DNA from: Devosia sp. YR412
Lineage (GTDB): Bacteria; Pseudomonadota; Alphaproteobacteria; Rhizobiales; Devosiaceae
Assembly: GCF_900110945.1 (NCBI RefSeq)
Contig: NZ_FOFL01000001.1
Span: forward strand, 1,240,001 to 1,304,000
Reading direction: 5' to 3'
DNA: 64,000 nucleotides
Shown: in pieces, positions 1 through 9,360 of the stretch
Numbering within the stretch: position 1 is the stretch's first letter
Layout: the number at the start of each line of letters is the position of its first letter
The notes under the pieces: generated by a model
Seen by the model: the letters and a program-made list of their open reading frames with translations, nothing else
What the model was told of the DNA's origin: nothing
The model's database searches: none
Translations under genes and position numbers: made by a program

Positions 1-145
1 CCGGATCGATATAGTCGGGGCCGGTCTTGGCGGGGGCGACCACCGTGCCGCGACGACGCAATGCCGCGAGCAGGCCCAAAGTGATGACCGTCTTGCCCGA
101 GCCGGAGCGCGGTGCGCCGATGACCAGGCCCTTAGCCAAACACAT
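1..145 (-). CDS. cobB: Cobyrinate a,c-diamide synthase, N-terminal fragment (CobB)
   Basis: The gene runs off the left edge; only about 48 N-terminal residues are present. They read [20 protein letters not shown] and then continue to GPDYIDP, the P-loop ([10 protein letters not shown]) and following conserved segment of the CobB/CbiA glutamine amidotransferase family. These enzymes amidate the a and c side chains of the corrin ring with ATP and glutamine in the cytoplasm. The start overlaps the end of cobA by 14 bp on the same strand, so cobA and cobB look translationally coupled. Assignment as CobB rather than CobQ or BioD rests on the motif and on the cob neighbours. Confidence 0.85.
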   Translation of the reverse strand, partial: MCLAKGLVIGAPRSGSGKTVITLGLLAALRRRGTVVAPAKTGPDYIDP

Positions 146-968
146 GCCTCCGGGCTTCATCGACATACCAGTCGAGAGTCTGACGATAGGCGTTGACCGG
201 GCCGAGCACGACAACGGCCGGCGTCGGCACGTCAACCAGCGTATGGGCCTCGGCCAGCGTCGTCTCGATCACCGACTGCTGCGGCGTCGCGGCATGCGAG
301 ACCAGCGCGAGGCGATCATTACCATCGCGCCCCGCCGCCAGCAGCTTTTCAGAAATCGTGCCGAGATGCTTGACCGCCATGAACATGACCACCACCGGCG
401 CCGCCCTGGCCACTGCAGGCCAGTCGACCCCACCGGGCACAGCGCCATTTTCGTCGTGACCTGTCAGAAAGATAACCGCCTGGTTGGTCTCGCGATGGGT
501 GATCGGAATGCCGGCATAGGCCAGCCCGCCCAGCCCCGAAGAAATCCCCGGCACGATACGGAACGGCACGCCAGCCTGCGCCAAAGCTCCCGCCTCTTCG
601 CCGCCCCTGCCGAACATGAAGGGGTCACCGCCCTTGAGCCGAAGCACCTTCTTGCCGGCCTTGGCCAGTTCGATCAGCTGCAGCGAAATATCAGCCTGCT
701 TCGGCGACGGCTTGCCTCCCCGCTTGCCCGCAAAGACCCGAAGGGTCCTGGTTGGTGCCATGGCTAGCAGGTCGGGCGAAACCAGCGCGTCATGCACGAT
801 GACGTCGGCCTGTCCTAAACCATGATAGGCCAAGAGCGACACCAGCCCCGGCCCGCCCGGCCCGGCGCCGACCAGCCAGACCGTGCCCGGCTGCATAGCC
901 GGAAAGTCCGCGCTGTCGAGCGCCGCAAAATGGCCCGATGGTCGCGATTTTCTGAACCAGCGAAACAT
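132..968 (-). CDS. cobA: Uroporphyrinogen-III C-methyltransferase (SUMT)
   Basis: The 278-aa protein carries the SAM-binding [10 protein letters not shown] motif near residue 30 and the downstream [18 protein letters not shown] segment typical of CobA/CysG methyltransferases. It methylates uroporphyrinogen III at C2 and C7 to give precorrin-2, the branch point to cobalamin and siroheme. I chose the ATG at 968 ([10 protein letters not shown]) over an upstream frame extension because it leaves a normal promoter space to the divergent cobK. The first roughly 25 residues precede the catalytic domain and are a short basic extension. Its end overlaps the cobB start. Confidence 0.93.
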   Translation of the reverse strand: MFRWFRKSRPSGHFAALDSADFPAMQPGTVWLVGAGPGGPGLVSLLAYHGLGQADVIVHDALVSPDLLAMAPTRTLRVFAGKRGGKPSPKQADISLQLIELAKAGKKVLRLKGGDPFMFGRGGEEAGALAQAGVPFRIVPGISSGLGGLAYAGIPITHRETNQAVIFLTGHDENGAVPGGVDWPAVARAAPVVVMFMAVKHLGTISEKLLAAGRDGNDRLALVSHAATPQQSVIETTLAEAHTLVDVPTPAVVVLGPVNAYRQTLDWYVDEARRHVFG

Positions 969-1036
969 CAGAGCGACCGCCCTTGAGACGGCGCAACGGA
1001 ATGGGCAGAGTGGGCCCGAGGAGATTTGCTGCAGCA

Positions 1037-1765
1037 ATGAAGATACTGATCCTGGGCGGAACGGCCGAAGCGCGCGAACTGGCCAATCGGCTGGTGGCGC
1101 AAGGCCATGACGTGACCACCTCGCTGGCCGGCCGCACGCAGGACCCGATCCTGCCCAAGGGCGGCTTGCGCATGGGCAAGTTTGGCGGCATTCCGGGGCT
1201 GGCGGCCTATCTGCGCGCTGCCAGTGTGGACCATCTGGTCGACGCGACCCATCCCTATGCCGGGCAGATTTCGGTCAATGCGGTCGCCGCCGCGCAGGCG
1301 GTCAATGTGCCGCTGCTGCGCTTCATGCGGCCGGCCTGGGAGCAGCAATTGGGCGATGACTGGCTGACGGTCGAGACCGCGGCGGAAGCGGCGGCCGCCC
1401 TGCCCTGCAATGCCGACGTGCTGCTCACCACCGGCCATACCGGGCTCGAGCATTTCCTCCAGCGCGACGATTGCCAGTTCGTGGTGCGCACCATCGAGGC
1501 GCCGGCACAGGAGCTGCCGCATCATGCCAGCCTGTTGCAGACCCGCCCGCCCTATGGGCTGATCGACGAAATGGCGCTGATGGAGCGCGAGGGCGTCACT
1601 CATCTGGTCACCAAGAATTCGGGCGGCAAGCAGACGGCGTCAAAGCTCGAGGCGGCGCGGCGGCTGGGCGTGAAAGTCATCATGATCGCGCGGCCGGTCT
1701 ATGGCCCGGCCAATGAGGTGGCCAGCGTCGATGAAGCCATCGCAGCGCTCGGACTGGCGGGCTGA
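1037..1765 (+). CDS. cobK: Precorrin-6A reductase
   Basis: The 242-aa protein starts MKILILGGTAEARELANRL, the nucleotide-binding opening of the CobK/CbiJ family, and has the conserved VDATHPYAGQIS and VTKNSGG segments. It reduces precorrin-6A to dihydro-precorrin-6A with NADPH in aerobic cobalamin synthesis. The start ATG lies 68 bp from the divergent cobA start, too close for a riboswitch between them. GAGGAG at 1018-1023 is rather far upstream for a ribosome binding site. The 3' end overlaps cobE, which lies on the opposite strand, by 67 bp. Confidence 0.95.
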   Translation: MKILILGGTAEARELANRLVAQGHDVTTSLAGRTQDPILPKGGLRMGKFGGIPGLAAYLRAASVDHLVDATHPYAGQISVNAVAAAQAVNVPLLRFMRPAWEQQLGDDWLTVETAAEAAAALPCNADVLLTTGHTGLEHFLQRDDCQFVVRTIEAPAQELPHHASLLQTRPPYGLIDEMALMEREGVTHLVTKNSGGKQTASKLEAARRLGVKVIMIARPVYGPANEVASVDEAIAALGLAG

Positions 1766-2130
1766 CCAAAACCTGAGAGATCAAAACCGGGCGCGGCCAA
1801 AGCGATAGCGCAGGTGGCATAGCGCGACTTGCGCTTGCCCAGCAGCAGCGGACCGGCCGCAGCGGCTACCGCCTCGCAGGTGCCCGGAACGCCCGGGGCA
1901 AGATCGTCGTCATCGAGGAATCGGAGTTCCAGATCGAAATGCGCCGCCGCCTGCATCAGGGCAAGGCTGTCGCGCTTGCGGACATGGGTGCCCATAGCGG
2001 CGATCTGGCTTGCATGAAGATTGGCTTCCGAAAGACACATTTCGATCAGGCCGATGATCTCGCGCGGCTCGGCTGCAGTGGCGCAGCCAAGGCCGATCAC
2101 GATCGGAACATCATCGGGAATCGTCGTCAT
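1699..2130 (-). CDS. cobE: Cobalamin biosynthesis protein CobE (CbiG C-terminal domain)
   Basis: The 143-aa protein (MTTIPDDVPIVIGLGCATA...) matches the CobE/CbiG_C family: an N-terminal GLGCATAAEPREI strand-loop, a central GTHVRKRDSLALMQAA segment and a C-terminal GKRKSRYATCAIA. In aerobic producers CobE is encoded with cob genes; its proposed role is binding of a late precorrin intermediate. I chose the ATG at 2130 because the longer frame has no family similarity before it and GAGAGG lies just upstream. It is convergent with cobK and overlaps its last 67 bp. No B12 riboswitch is visible upstream. Confidence 0.88.
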   Translation of the reverse strand: MTTIPDDVPIVIGLGCATAAEPREIIGLIEMCLSEANLHASQIAAMGTHVRKRDSLALMQAAAHFDLELRFLDDDDLAPGVPGTCEAVAAAAGPLLLGKRKSRYATCAIALAAPGFDLSGFGQPASPSAAMASSTLATSLAGP

Positions 2131-2369
2131 CAAACGCCTCTCAAAACCAAGAGGCAGGTTCAGCTCAAGACCGTTGCAGCTCCGGACTTGGTCCCCGATT
2201 TGGGTCGACCGCACCGAATTCTGTTTCAGTTCCGTCACGGGAACTCTGCGCCGTTCCGTTCTAGGCGGCCAGAAGCGCGTGGTCAATCAATGGCTTGCCC
2301 GCATTGCGTGACAGATCGGAATGCTTTTGAAAATGATTTGCAAATTCAACGACTTGCAGCCACCGCGCG

Positions 2370-3311
2370 ATGGGTCTATGGGCAGCGCTCCACGCATTTC
2401 GGGGCAAGACCTTGGCTATCACCGCAAACCGAACCCTGGCTATCGCCGCGGGGAGCCTCGTCGTCGGCCTTGTCGTGCTCGGCCTCAAATTCCTCGCCTG
2501 GTATGTCACCGGCTCGATCGCGCTTTATTCCGATGCGCTGGAATCCATCGTCAATGTGGTGACCGCCATTGTCGCGTTGATCGCCGTGCACCTGGCGCAG
2601 CGGCCGGCCGATGCGACGCTGCAATATGGCTATCACAAGGCCGAGTATTTCTCCGCTGTTATCGTCGGGGTGATGATCATCGTTGCGGCGATCCTGATCC
2701 TGCGCGAAGCCTATTTCGGTTTCCTGTCGCCGGAAATTCCGGAGTCGCCGATCCAGGGCCTGATCATCAGCGTCGGCGCGACTGTCATTAACGTGGTCTG
2801 GGCACAGATCCTGATCCGGCAGGGCCGCAAGGTGCGTTCGCCGGCACTGGAAGCCGATGGCAAGCATCTGATGACCGACGTGGTCTCGACCATTGGCGTG
2901 CTGATCGGTCTCGGCCTCGTCATCCTGACTGGCTGGGCGCCGCTCGATCCGATCCTCGCCGCGCTGGTCGCGGTCAATATCCTGTGGTCGGGTTGGGGCG
3001 TGATCCGCGAAAGCGTCGGCGGGTTGATGGATGTCGCGGTGCCGCCCGAGACCGGCAAGACTATCCGCGAAGTCATCGCCGCCAATGCCGATGGTGCCAT
3101 CGAGGCCCACGACATCCGCACGCGGCAGGCCGGCAAGATGACCTTCATCGACTTCCACCTGGTCGTGCCTGGCGCGATGACGGTGGAAGCCGCGCATGAA
3201 ATCTGCGACGGCATCGAAGCCAAGCTGCGCGAGGCCGTGGAAGATGTGCAGATCACCATCCATGTCGAGCCGGAGCAAAAGGCCAAGCATTCGGGGATCG
3301 TGGTGCTTTAA
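2370..3311 (+). CDS. Cation diffusion facilitator family transporter
   Basis: The 313-aa protein has about six membrane helices and the CDF signature: GSIALYSDALESIVNVV in TM2 (the Asp forms part of the metal site) and KHLMTDVVSTIG in TM5, followed by a cytoplasmic ferredoxin-like domain ending in HVEPEQK. CDF proteins export divalent cations such as Zn, Fe, Co or Mn by proton antiport across the inner membrane. The metal cannot be read from the sequence; cobalt and zinc systems nearby make either plausible. The ATG at 2370 lacks a good ribosome binding site, and a TTG some 42 nt downstream preceded by GGGGCAAG is an alternative. Confidence 0.9.
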   Translation: MGLWAALHAFRGKTLAITANRTLAIAAGSLVVGLVVLGLKFLAWYVTGSIALYSDALESIVNVVTAIVALIAVHLAQRPADATLQYGYHKAEYFSAVIVGVMIIVAAILILREAYFGFLSPEIPESPIQGLIISVGATVINVVWAQILIRQGRKVRSPALEADGKHLMTDVVSTIGVLIGLGLVILTGWAPLDPILAALVAVNILWSGWGVIRESVGGLMDVAVPPETGKTIREVIAANADGAIEAHDIRTRQAGKMTFIDFHLVVPGAMTVEAAHEICDGIEAKLREAVEDVQITIHVEPEQKAKHSGIVVL

Positions 3312-3326
3312 GAGAGTCCTTGTCGG

Positions 3327-3445
3327 ATACCCCCATCTAGCCTCCCCCTGAAAGGGGGGAGGAGCCGATCCAGTGTGGGACTCGATTTGTGACAACCACC
3401 GGCCAGATTCCTCCACCTTTTCAGGGGGAGGCTAGGTGGGGGTAT
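3327..3445. repeat. Intergenic palindromic element, family A copy 1
   Basis: Two arms of about 31 nt (3327-3357 and 3415-3445) are near-perfect inverted complements, reading ATACCCCCATCTAGCC and onward into CCTCCCC-AAGGGGGG. They enclose about 57 nt of spacer. The element lies between two plus-strand genes and could fold into a long hairpin in RNA. Related G/C-block elements occur at 42361, 50312, 54819 and 58384. Confidence 0.8.
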
Positions 3446-3482
3446 TCTTGCTTCTTGTAATCAACGCAGGCAGAATTTCGCC

Positions 3483-3953
3483 ATGCGTATCCTTGCTCTG
3501 CTGCTCTTCGCCCTCATCACCATCCCAGCCCTGGCGCAGGACTGGCGCGCCTACGACAATGCCCGCTTCGGCTACAGTGTCGAGATCCCGCCCGGCTTCC
3601 GCAGCCTGGGCGAGAGCGAGAGTGGCGACGGCCAAGGCTTTATCAATACCAGGACGCCAATCGAACTGCTGGTCTGGGGCGGCAACCTCGCCGGTGATTT
3701 CGAGACCGAAGTTGCCCAGCGCATGGCCTGGTCCGAGGCCGATGCGTGGAACATCACCTATCAGGCCGTGACGCCGCGCTGGGCAAGCTATTCGGCCGTC
3801 AAGGGCTCGCGCGTGCTCTACGAACGCCTGGTCTTGCTCTGCGACGACACCAGCTACGCCGCCTTCCGCGCCGAATATTCGGTCACAGAAACCGCCGACA
3901 TGAACCAACCGATCGAGCGGATGGTTCAGTCCTTGCGCGGCAACGGCTGCTAA
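3483..3953 (+). CDS. Secreted protein of unknown function
   Basis: The 156-aa protein has a clear signal peptide (MRILALLLFALITIPALAQ, cleavage after ALA), so it is probably periplasmic. The mature part begins DWRAYDNARFGYSVEIPPGF, a pattern seen in small alphaproteobacterial secreted proteins with a compact beta-rich fold, and holds two cysteines (LLCDD and the C-terminal NGC) that could form a disulfide. I do not recognise a named family. Its last 4 bp overlap the end of cobO on the opposite strand, so there is no room for a terminator between the two. Confidence 0.75.
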   Translation: MRILALLLFALITIPALAQDWRAYDNARFGYSVEIPPGFRSLGESESGDGQGFINTRTPIELLVWGGNLAGDFETEVAQRMAWSEADAWNITYQAVTPRWASYSAVKGSRVLYERLVLLCDDTSYAAFRAEYSVTETADMNQPIERMVQSLRGNGC

Positions 3954-4591
3954 AACTCGATGCCCTTTTGCGCCTTCACGCCAGCACGGAAGTGGTGCTT
4001 GATCTCGGTCATTTCGGTCACCAGATCGGCGATCTCGATCAGCTCGTCCTTGGCATTGCGGCCGGTGACGATGACATGGGTGTCCTGGGGCTTCTGCTTG
4101 AGGAATTCCACCACTTCCTCGATGGGCAGATAATCGTAGCGCAGCACGATGTTGAGCTCGTCGAGGAGCACCAGCTTGTAGCTGGGGTCCATGATCAGCG
4201 CCTTCGCCTGCTCCCAGGCTTTGCGCGCTGCGGCGAGGTCGCGCTGGCGGTCGGCGACGTCCCAGGTAAAGCCCTCGCCCATGGCATTGATGGTGACCAG
4301 CTCGGGGAATTTGTCGAGCACGTCGCGCTCACCGGTCTCCCAGACGCCCTTGACGAATTGCACCACGCCGACCCGGAAGCCGTGGCCAAGGGCACGGAAA
4401 ACCATGCCGAAGGCGGCCGTGGACTTGCCCTTGCCCTTGCCGGTGTGGACGATGAGCAGGCCCTTTTCCTGGGTCTTGGTGGCGAGGATCTTGTTCCGCG
4501 CTTCCTTCTTTTTCTTCATCTTTTCAGCGTGATAGGCATCGCGTTCGGCCTCGCTCATCAGGTCGGTCTTCTTGGCCGGTTTGTCACTCAT
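3950..4591 (-). CDS. cobO: Cob(I)yrinic acid a,c-diamide adenosyltransferase
   Basis: The 213-aa protein is a CobO/CobA-type (BtuR) corrinoid adenosyltransferase. It shows the unusual P-loop GKGKGKST at about residues 52-59, then AFGMVFRALGHG, the ADRQRDLAAARKAW helix, LVLLDELNIVLRYDYL and TGRNA. It transfers the adenosyl group of ATP to cob(I)yrinic acid a,c-diamide. The first 40 residues are lysine-rich and charged. Last gene of the riboswitch-led operon, overlapping cobN by 4 bp (ATGA), which suggests translational coupling. Confidence 0.96.
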   Translation of the reverse strand: MSDKPAKKTDLMSEAERDAYHAEKMKKKKEARNKILATKTQEKGLLIVHTGKGKGKSTAAFGMVFRALGHGFRVGVVQFVKGVWETGERDVLDKFPELVTINAMGEGFTWDVADRQRDLAAARKAWEQAKALIMDPSYKLVLLDELNIVLRYDYLPIEEVVEFLKQKPQDTHVIVTGRNAKDELIEIADLVTEMTEIKHHFRAGVKAQKGIEF

Positions 4592-7500
4592 GCGGATTTC
4601 TCCAGATAGGCGTAAGCGGAATTGGAGCGCGGCACCCAGAGGCCGCGCTGGCGGGCGTCGTTGAATTTGGCGATCAGCTCGTCATAGCCGTGGGCATTGG
4701 CGGCTTTGAGCCAGTCGCGGGTGGCGTCGTCTTCGACAAAGGCCTCGAAGGCGAGGTCGAAATGATGCGTCTTGACCGCGCCCGTGGTGGCGGCGAAGGC
4801 AAACATGAAATCCACCGTGGCGATGATCTCGAAGGCGCCGCGATAACCGTGGCGCTGCATGCCGACGAGCCATTTTGGATTGACCACGCGGCTGCGCATG
4901 ACATGGGAGATTTCTTCTTCCAGCGTCCTGATCAGCGGGCGCTCGGGGCGGGAATGGTCGTTGTGATAGGCGGCGGGCTGGCGACCGGTTAGCGTCTCGG
5001 CGGCAGCAGAAAGGCCGCCGGCGAATTGGTAGTAATTGTCGCTGTCGAGCAGGTCGTGTTCGCGGTTGTCCTGATTGTGGATCACCGCGTCGATATCGGA
5101 GAGGCGGGCGGCGAAGCGGTCGCGTTGCGGCGTACCGGCGGCCTTTGCGCCATAGGCATATTGGCCCCAGTCGAGCGCCTGCTGGCCGAGGTCGGCCTTG
5201 GACGTCCAGGCTCCGGAGTCGATCAGCGCATTCAGGCCGGTGCCGTAAGTGCCTGGCTTGGAGCCAAAAATCCGATGGCCCGCGGCGGCTTCGTCGCCGC
5301 CTTGAGCGATCAGGCCGAGGGCATCGGTCCGCATGGTGGCGGCGATGGGATTGTCGTCAGTGGGCTCGTCCAGGGCGCCGATAGCGCGGATGGCGCGGTC
5401 GAACAGGGCGATCTGGGCCGGGAAGGCGTCGCGGAAAAAGCCGGAGATGCGCAGGGTGACATCGACGCGTCGGCGGCCGAGTTTGGCCAGTGGAATGATC
5501 TCGTAGCCGGAGACGCGGAGCGAGCCCGGGTCCCAGACCGGCTTGGCACCGATCAGCGCCAGGGCCTGGGCAATGTCGTCGCCGCCGGTGCGCATATTGG
5601 CCGTGCCCCAGACCGACAGCGCGACCGAACGGAGGTGATGGCCGTGGTCCTGCAGATGGCGCAGCACCAGGCTTTCGGCGGATTTTTTGCCGAGCTCCCA
5701 GGCAGTTGGCGTGGGGACGGCGCGGCTATCCACCGAGTAGAAATTGCGACCTGTGGGCAGTACATCGAGCCGCCCGCGCGAAGGGGCGCCAGAGGGGCCG
5801 GGGCGGATGAATTTGCCGTCTAGGCCATCGAGCAGCGCCTGCATTTCGGCGGGGCCGGAGGCGGCGAGGCGGGGGCGTATCAGGGTTTCGACGGTATCGA
5901 GAACCGCAATGGTGCCGGTCCAGGATGGATCGGGCGGTGTGCCGGTGACCAGGTCGGAGGCGATGGATTCGAGATGCTCGACCACGTCGCCCATGGTCCG
6001 AATTGTCGCCAGATGAACGGATTCTGAACGCGCAATCGGGGGGCCGGACCAGGGCTCGCCGAGCTTGGCCGTCAGAGGGTCAAAACCGAGCTTGAGATCA
6101 TCGGCCAAAGCGCGGATCAGAGAACTATCCCCGCTTCCCTCGCCGCGCGGTACTCTGGCCAGAGCGACGATAAGATCGCGTTCGAGATCACCCTGCGGCG
6201 ACTGGCCGAAAATGTGCAGGCCGTCGCGGATCTGCGCCTCTTTCAGATCGCAGAGGAAATTGTCGATCTTGATCAGCGCCTCGGTCTCGTCCTCGGGCAG
6301 GCCGATATCGCGGTCGAGGCGTGAGTCCCGAGTGAAATCGAGGATGCGGCGCCTGAGATCGGCGAGGCGACGGCGGTCCATGCCGGAGGCGGCGTAATAT
6401 TCGTCGAGCAAGGCCTCGAGGTCTTTCAGCGGCCCATAGGTTTCGGCGCGGGTCAGCGGCGGCACCAGGTGATCGATGATGACGGCGCCGGTGCGCCGCT
6501 TGGCCTGGGTGCCTTCGCCGGGGTCGTTGACGATGAAGGGGTAGAGATGCGGCAGTTGCCCCCAGAGGGCGTCGGAATAGGAGGCGCCGTCGAGGGCAGT
6601 GGCCTTGCCGGGCAGCCACTCCAGCGTGCCATGCTTGCCATTGTGGATCAGCGCATGGGCGGAAAACTCATGGCGCAGCCAGAGGTAGGCGGCGAGATAG
6701 GCATGCGGCGGGACGAGCGCCGGATCGTGATAGCTCAGGGTTTCGTCGAGCTGATAGCCGCGGGCGGCCTGGAGCAGGACGGCGATATTGCCGAAGATGA
6801 GCGCGGGGAGATGGAAGGTCGTGTCGCGGACAAAGGGATCCTCGGCCGGGTCGCCCCAGCGTGTGATGACGTCGTGCTGGATTTTGGCCGGGAGCTTGGC
6901 GAAGAGGGCGCGATAGCGGGCGAGGGTTAGCTGGGCAGGGGATGAGCCACGCGAGGGGTTGGCATTGGTGGGGCCGGACTGGAGCAGGGCAATGAGAGCC
7001 TCGCCATCAGCAGGCACAGCCGAGGCGCCATAACCTGCCGCTTCCAGCGCCTGCAGCATGCGCACCGTGGATTCCGGCGCGTCATAGCCGACTCCATTGG
7101 CGAGGCGGCCGTCGCGGATCGGGTAGTTGGCGAGCACGAGGGCGATCTTGCGGTCTGCCCGCGATGTGGCGCGGAGGGTGGCGTAGTTCTTGGCCAGAGT
7201 CACCGCGCGGGCAATGCCCGAGGCGTCGGGGGTGTAGCTGGTGAGCGGCACCTGGCAGCGCTCGTGCCAGATGGCGTCCGCCTTGTGGCCGACGATGAGG
7301 CCGCCGAGACGGCCATCGACTTCGGGCATGACGAGGAACATCGCCATGTCTTTGGAGCTGAGACCCTGGCTATCGGCGGCCCATTGCGCTTCGGAACGGC
7401 CGGACTGGATCAGCTGGATGACAGGGGCGTCGCAGGTTGCGAAGGGGTTGGACTTGTCGTCGAGGCCGTCGATGCCGAGGGAGAAGCCGGTGAGGTTGAA

Positions 7501-8298
7501 GATGGCGGCAGGTGGGAAGGCGGCCAGCGCGTTCTGAACGAAGCGGATGCAGGCGGCTTCCTTGAGGGAGGAGACCAGCAGCGGGACCGGGTTCAGGCCC
7601 CGGGCTTCGAGTTCGGCGATGAGGGCGGCGATGGTATCGGTGCCGGCGCCTTCGAGGGCGGCGCGATAGAAGAGGATGGGGATGTGGGCAGCGCCGGGCT
7701 GGTGCAGCGCGCGCAGGCCGGCTTCGTCACTCATGCCGGCGGTCGGGTGCCAGAGGCCGAAGCGGGCGAAGGGTTTGGGCTCAAGATTGGCCAAGGCCCC
7801 CTCACCCGGAGGGAGAGGGGCAGACAGAAGATTGAACGCCGCGAGGATCGTGTCGGCATTGTCCGGGCCGCCGGCGATGAAGAGGCTGTGCAGCCTTGTC
7901 CAGTCGCCAGGATGCACGCTCGAGCGCGACTGCAGGATCGGGTCGGGATTGGCGTCGCCGGGCAGCAAGGCCAAGGGTATCTTGCGGTTGGCGCAGAGCG
8001 CCGTCAGCTCATCGACGCCATACTGGAAATAGGCGGCGCCGCCGATCAGGCGGAGCACCACCAGCCGCGCTTGCGCCACCGTCTGTTCCAGCCACAGATC
8101 GACCGAAAGATTGTTGGAGAGCCGCAGCGTATTGGCGAGGCGGAGTTCTCCCTCCCCTGCCCGGTCGGCGGCGCCGGCCAGCATGGCGAGTTCGCTATCG
8201 GCCGAGCTGGCGAAAACCAGCGCCCCGGGGCGCTGGTTGAGGTCGATGGCCTCGCCCTCCTGCTGGATGGCGCCGGCCTGGGCGGAGAGGAGATGCAT
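4588..8298 (-). CDS. cobN: Cobaltochelatase subunit CobN
   Basis: The 1236-aa protein is the large subunit of the aerobic ATP-dependent cobaltochelatase, which with CobS and CobT inserts cobalt into hydrogenobyrinic acid a,c-diamide. Family marks include HNGKHGTLEWLPGKA near residue 560, AYLWLRHEFSAHA just before it, and the C-terminal MRSRVVNPKWLVGMQRHGYRG segment. Length fits CobN (about 1250-1280 aa), slightly on the short side. cobST are not in this window. Its start lies 3 bp after cobW and its end overlaps cobO by 4 bp. Confidence 0.96.
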   Translation of the reverse strand: MHLLSAQAGAIQQEGEAIDLNQRPGALVFASSADSELAMLAGAADRAGEGELRLANTLRLSNNLSVDLWLEQTVAQARLVVLRLIGGAAYFQYGVDELTALCANRKIPLALLPGDANPDPILQSRSSVHPGDWTRLHSLFIAGGPDNADTILAAFNLLSAPLPPGEGALANLEPKPFARFGLWHPTAGMSDEAGLRALHQPGAAHIPILFYRAALEGAGTDTIAALIAELEARGLNPVPLLVSSLKEAACIRFVQNALAAFPPAAIFNLTGFSLGIDGLDDKSNPFATCDAPVIQLIQSGRSEAQWAADSQGLSSKDMAMFLVMPEVDGRLGGLIVGHKADAIWHERCQVPLTSYTPDASGIARAVTLAKNYATLRATSRADRKIALVLANYPIRDGRLANGVGYDAPESTVRMLQALEAAGYGASAVPADGEALIALLQSGPTNANPSRGSSPAQLTLARYRALFAKLPAKIQHDVITRWGDPAEDPFVRDTTFHLPALIFGNIAVLLQAARGYQLDETLSYHDPALVPPHAYLAAYLWLRHEFSAHALIHNGKHGTLEWLPGKATALDGASYSDALWGQLPHLYPFIVNDPGEGTQAKRRTGAVIIDHLVPPLTRAETYGPLKDLEALLDEYYAASGMDRRRLADLRRRILDFTRDSRLDRDIGLPEDETEALIKIDNFLCDLKEAQIRDGLHIFGQSPQGDLERDLIVALARVPRGEGSGDSSLIRALADDLKLGFDPLTAKLGEPWSGPPIARSESVHLATIRTMGDVVEHLESIASDLVTGTPPDPSWTGTIAVLDTVETLIRPRLAASGPAEMQALLDGLDGKFIRPGPSGAPSRGRLDVLPTGRNFYSVDSRAVPTPTAWELGKKSAESLVLRHLQDHGHHLRSVALSVWGTANMRTGGDDIAQALALIGAKPVWDPGSLRVSGYEIIPLAKLGRRRVDVTLRISGFFRDAFPAQIALFDRAIRAIGALDEPTDDNPIAATMRTDALGLIAQGGDEAAAGHRIFGSKPGTYGTGLNALIDSGAWTSKADLGQQALDWGQYAYGAKAAGTPQRDRFAARLSDIDAVIHNQDNREHDLLDSDNYYQFAGGLSAAAETLTGRQPAAYHNDHSRPERPLIRTLEEEISHVMRSRVVNPKWLVGMQRHGYRGAFEIIATVDFMFAFAATTGAVKTHHFDLAFEAFVEDDATRDWLKAANAHGYDELIAKFNDARQRGLWVPRSNSAYAYLEKSA

Positions 8299-8301
8299 GC
8301 G

Positions 8302-9360
8302 TTACGCGGCGACCTTGGTCGCGCGCTGCAGGCTGGCCTTGATGGCTGCGTGGTCGAGCGGGCTTTCGCCGATCACGACCAAAGCGGTTTCGCGGAGTTC
8401 GCCGTCTTTCCACGGACGGTCGAAATAGGCGGTGACGCGGGGGCCGACGGCCTGGATGGCGAGGCGGGCAGCAGCGCCGGGAATGGCGGCAAAGCCTTTG
8501 AGACGCAGCACGTCATGGTCGCGGATGGTCTGCTCGATGATGGCGAGAAGGTCGTCCTTGCTCTCAACGCCGGGGATTTTCAGCGAAAAGCTGTCGAAAT
8601 CGTCGTGCTCGTGGGTCTCGCCGCCATGTTCCAGCTCGTGATGGCTGGGGCGGTTGGCGATGTCGTCCTCGCTGCCCATGCCCATGCCGAGCAGTGCGGC
8701 GATATCGACATGGCCATTGCGGGCATGGATGACGCCGACGCCGGGGCGCAGTTCGGCGCGGATATTGGCCTCGACCTTTTCCAACATGGCGGCATCGACC
8801 AGGTCAGCCTTGTTGATGATGACCAGGTCGGCCACCGAGAGCTGGTCCTCGAACAGTTCGCCCAACGGGGTTTCGTGATCGAGCATTTCGTCTTGGCGGC
8901 GCTGCGCGTCGACGGCGGCTTCGTCCGAGGCAAAGCGGCCTTCGGCCAAAGCCGAGGCGTCGGCCACAGTGACGATGCCGTCGATGGTCACCTGCGCCTT
9001 GATCTCGGGCCAGTTGAAGGCGCGGATCAGCGGCTGCGGCAGGGCGAGGCCGGAGGTTTCGATGACGATGTGATCGAACTTTTCCGGGCGGGCCAGCAAA
9101 GCCTGCATGGTGGGGATGAATTCATCGGCCACTGTGCAGCAGATGCAGCCATTGGAGAGCTCGACCATATCCTCTTCGCGGCAGGTCTCGTCGCCGCAAC
9201 CGGCGAGGATATCCTTGTCGACGCCGAGATCACCAAATTCGTTGATGATCAGCGCGATGCGCTTGCCCTTGGGGGCATGGGCCAGCAGGTGACGGACCAG
9301 CGTGGTCTTGCCGGCGCCGAGGAAGCCGGTGATGACGGTGGTGGGGATTTTGGTGGTCAT
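8302..9360 (-). CDS. cobW: CobW-type GTPase metallochaperone
   Basis: The 352-aa protein is a COG0523 G3E GTPase. It has Walker A GFLGAGKTTL at residues 12-21, the metal-binding GCICC motif near residue 72, the G3E signature in VIETSGLALP, and NKAD at about residue 185. A His/Glu-rich stretch (HHELEHGGETHEHDDFD) before the C-terminal CobW_C domain could hold metal ions. CobW proteins deliver Co2+ to the cobalamin pathway. Position between the cobalt transporter and cobN supports that role rather than zinc. It overlaps cbtA by 4 bp. Confidence 0.95.
   Translation of the reverse strand: MTTKIPTTVITGFLGAGKTTLVRHLLAHAPKGKRIALIINEFGDLGVDKDILAGCGDETCREEDMVELSNGCICCTVADEFIPTMQALLARPEKFDHIVIETSGLALPQPLIRAFNWPEIKAQVTIDGIVTVADASALAEGRFASDEAAVDAQRRQDEMLDHETPLGELFEDQLSVADLVIINKADLVDAAMLEKVEANIRAELRPGVGVIHARNGHVDIAALLGMGMGSEDDIANRPSHHELEHGGETHEHDDFDSFSLKIPGVESKDDLLAIIEQTIRDHDVLRLKGFAAIPGAAARLAIQAVGPRVTAYFDRPWKDGELRETALVVIGESPLDHAAIKASLQRATKVAA

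Noticed and set aside
2131-2369. Possible second B12 riboswitch upstream of cobE
   Set aside because: None of the conserved blocks (GCAACTGTAAGC, CCACTG, B12 box) is present on either strand.
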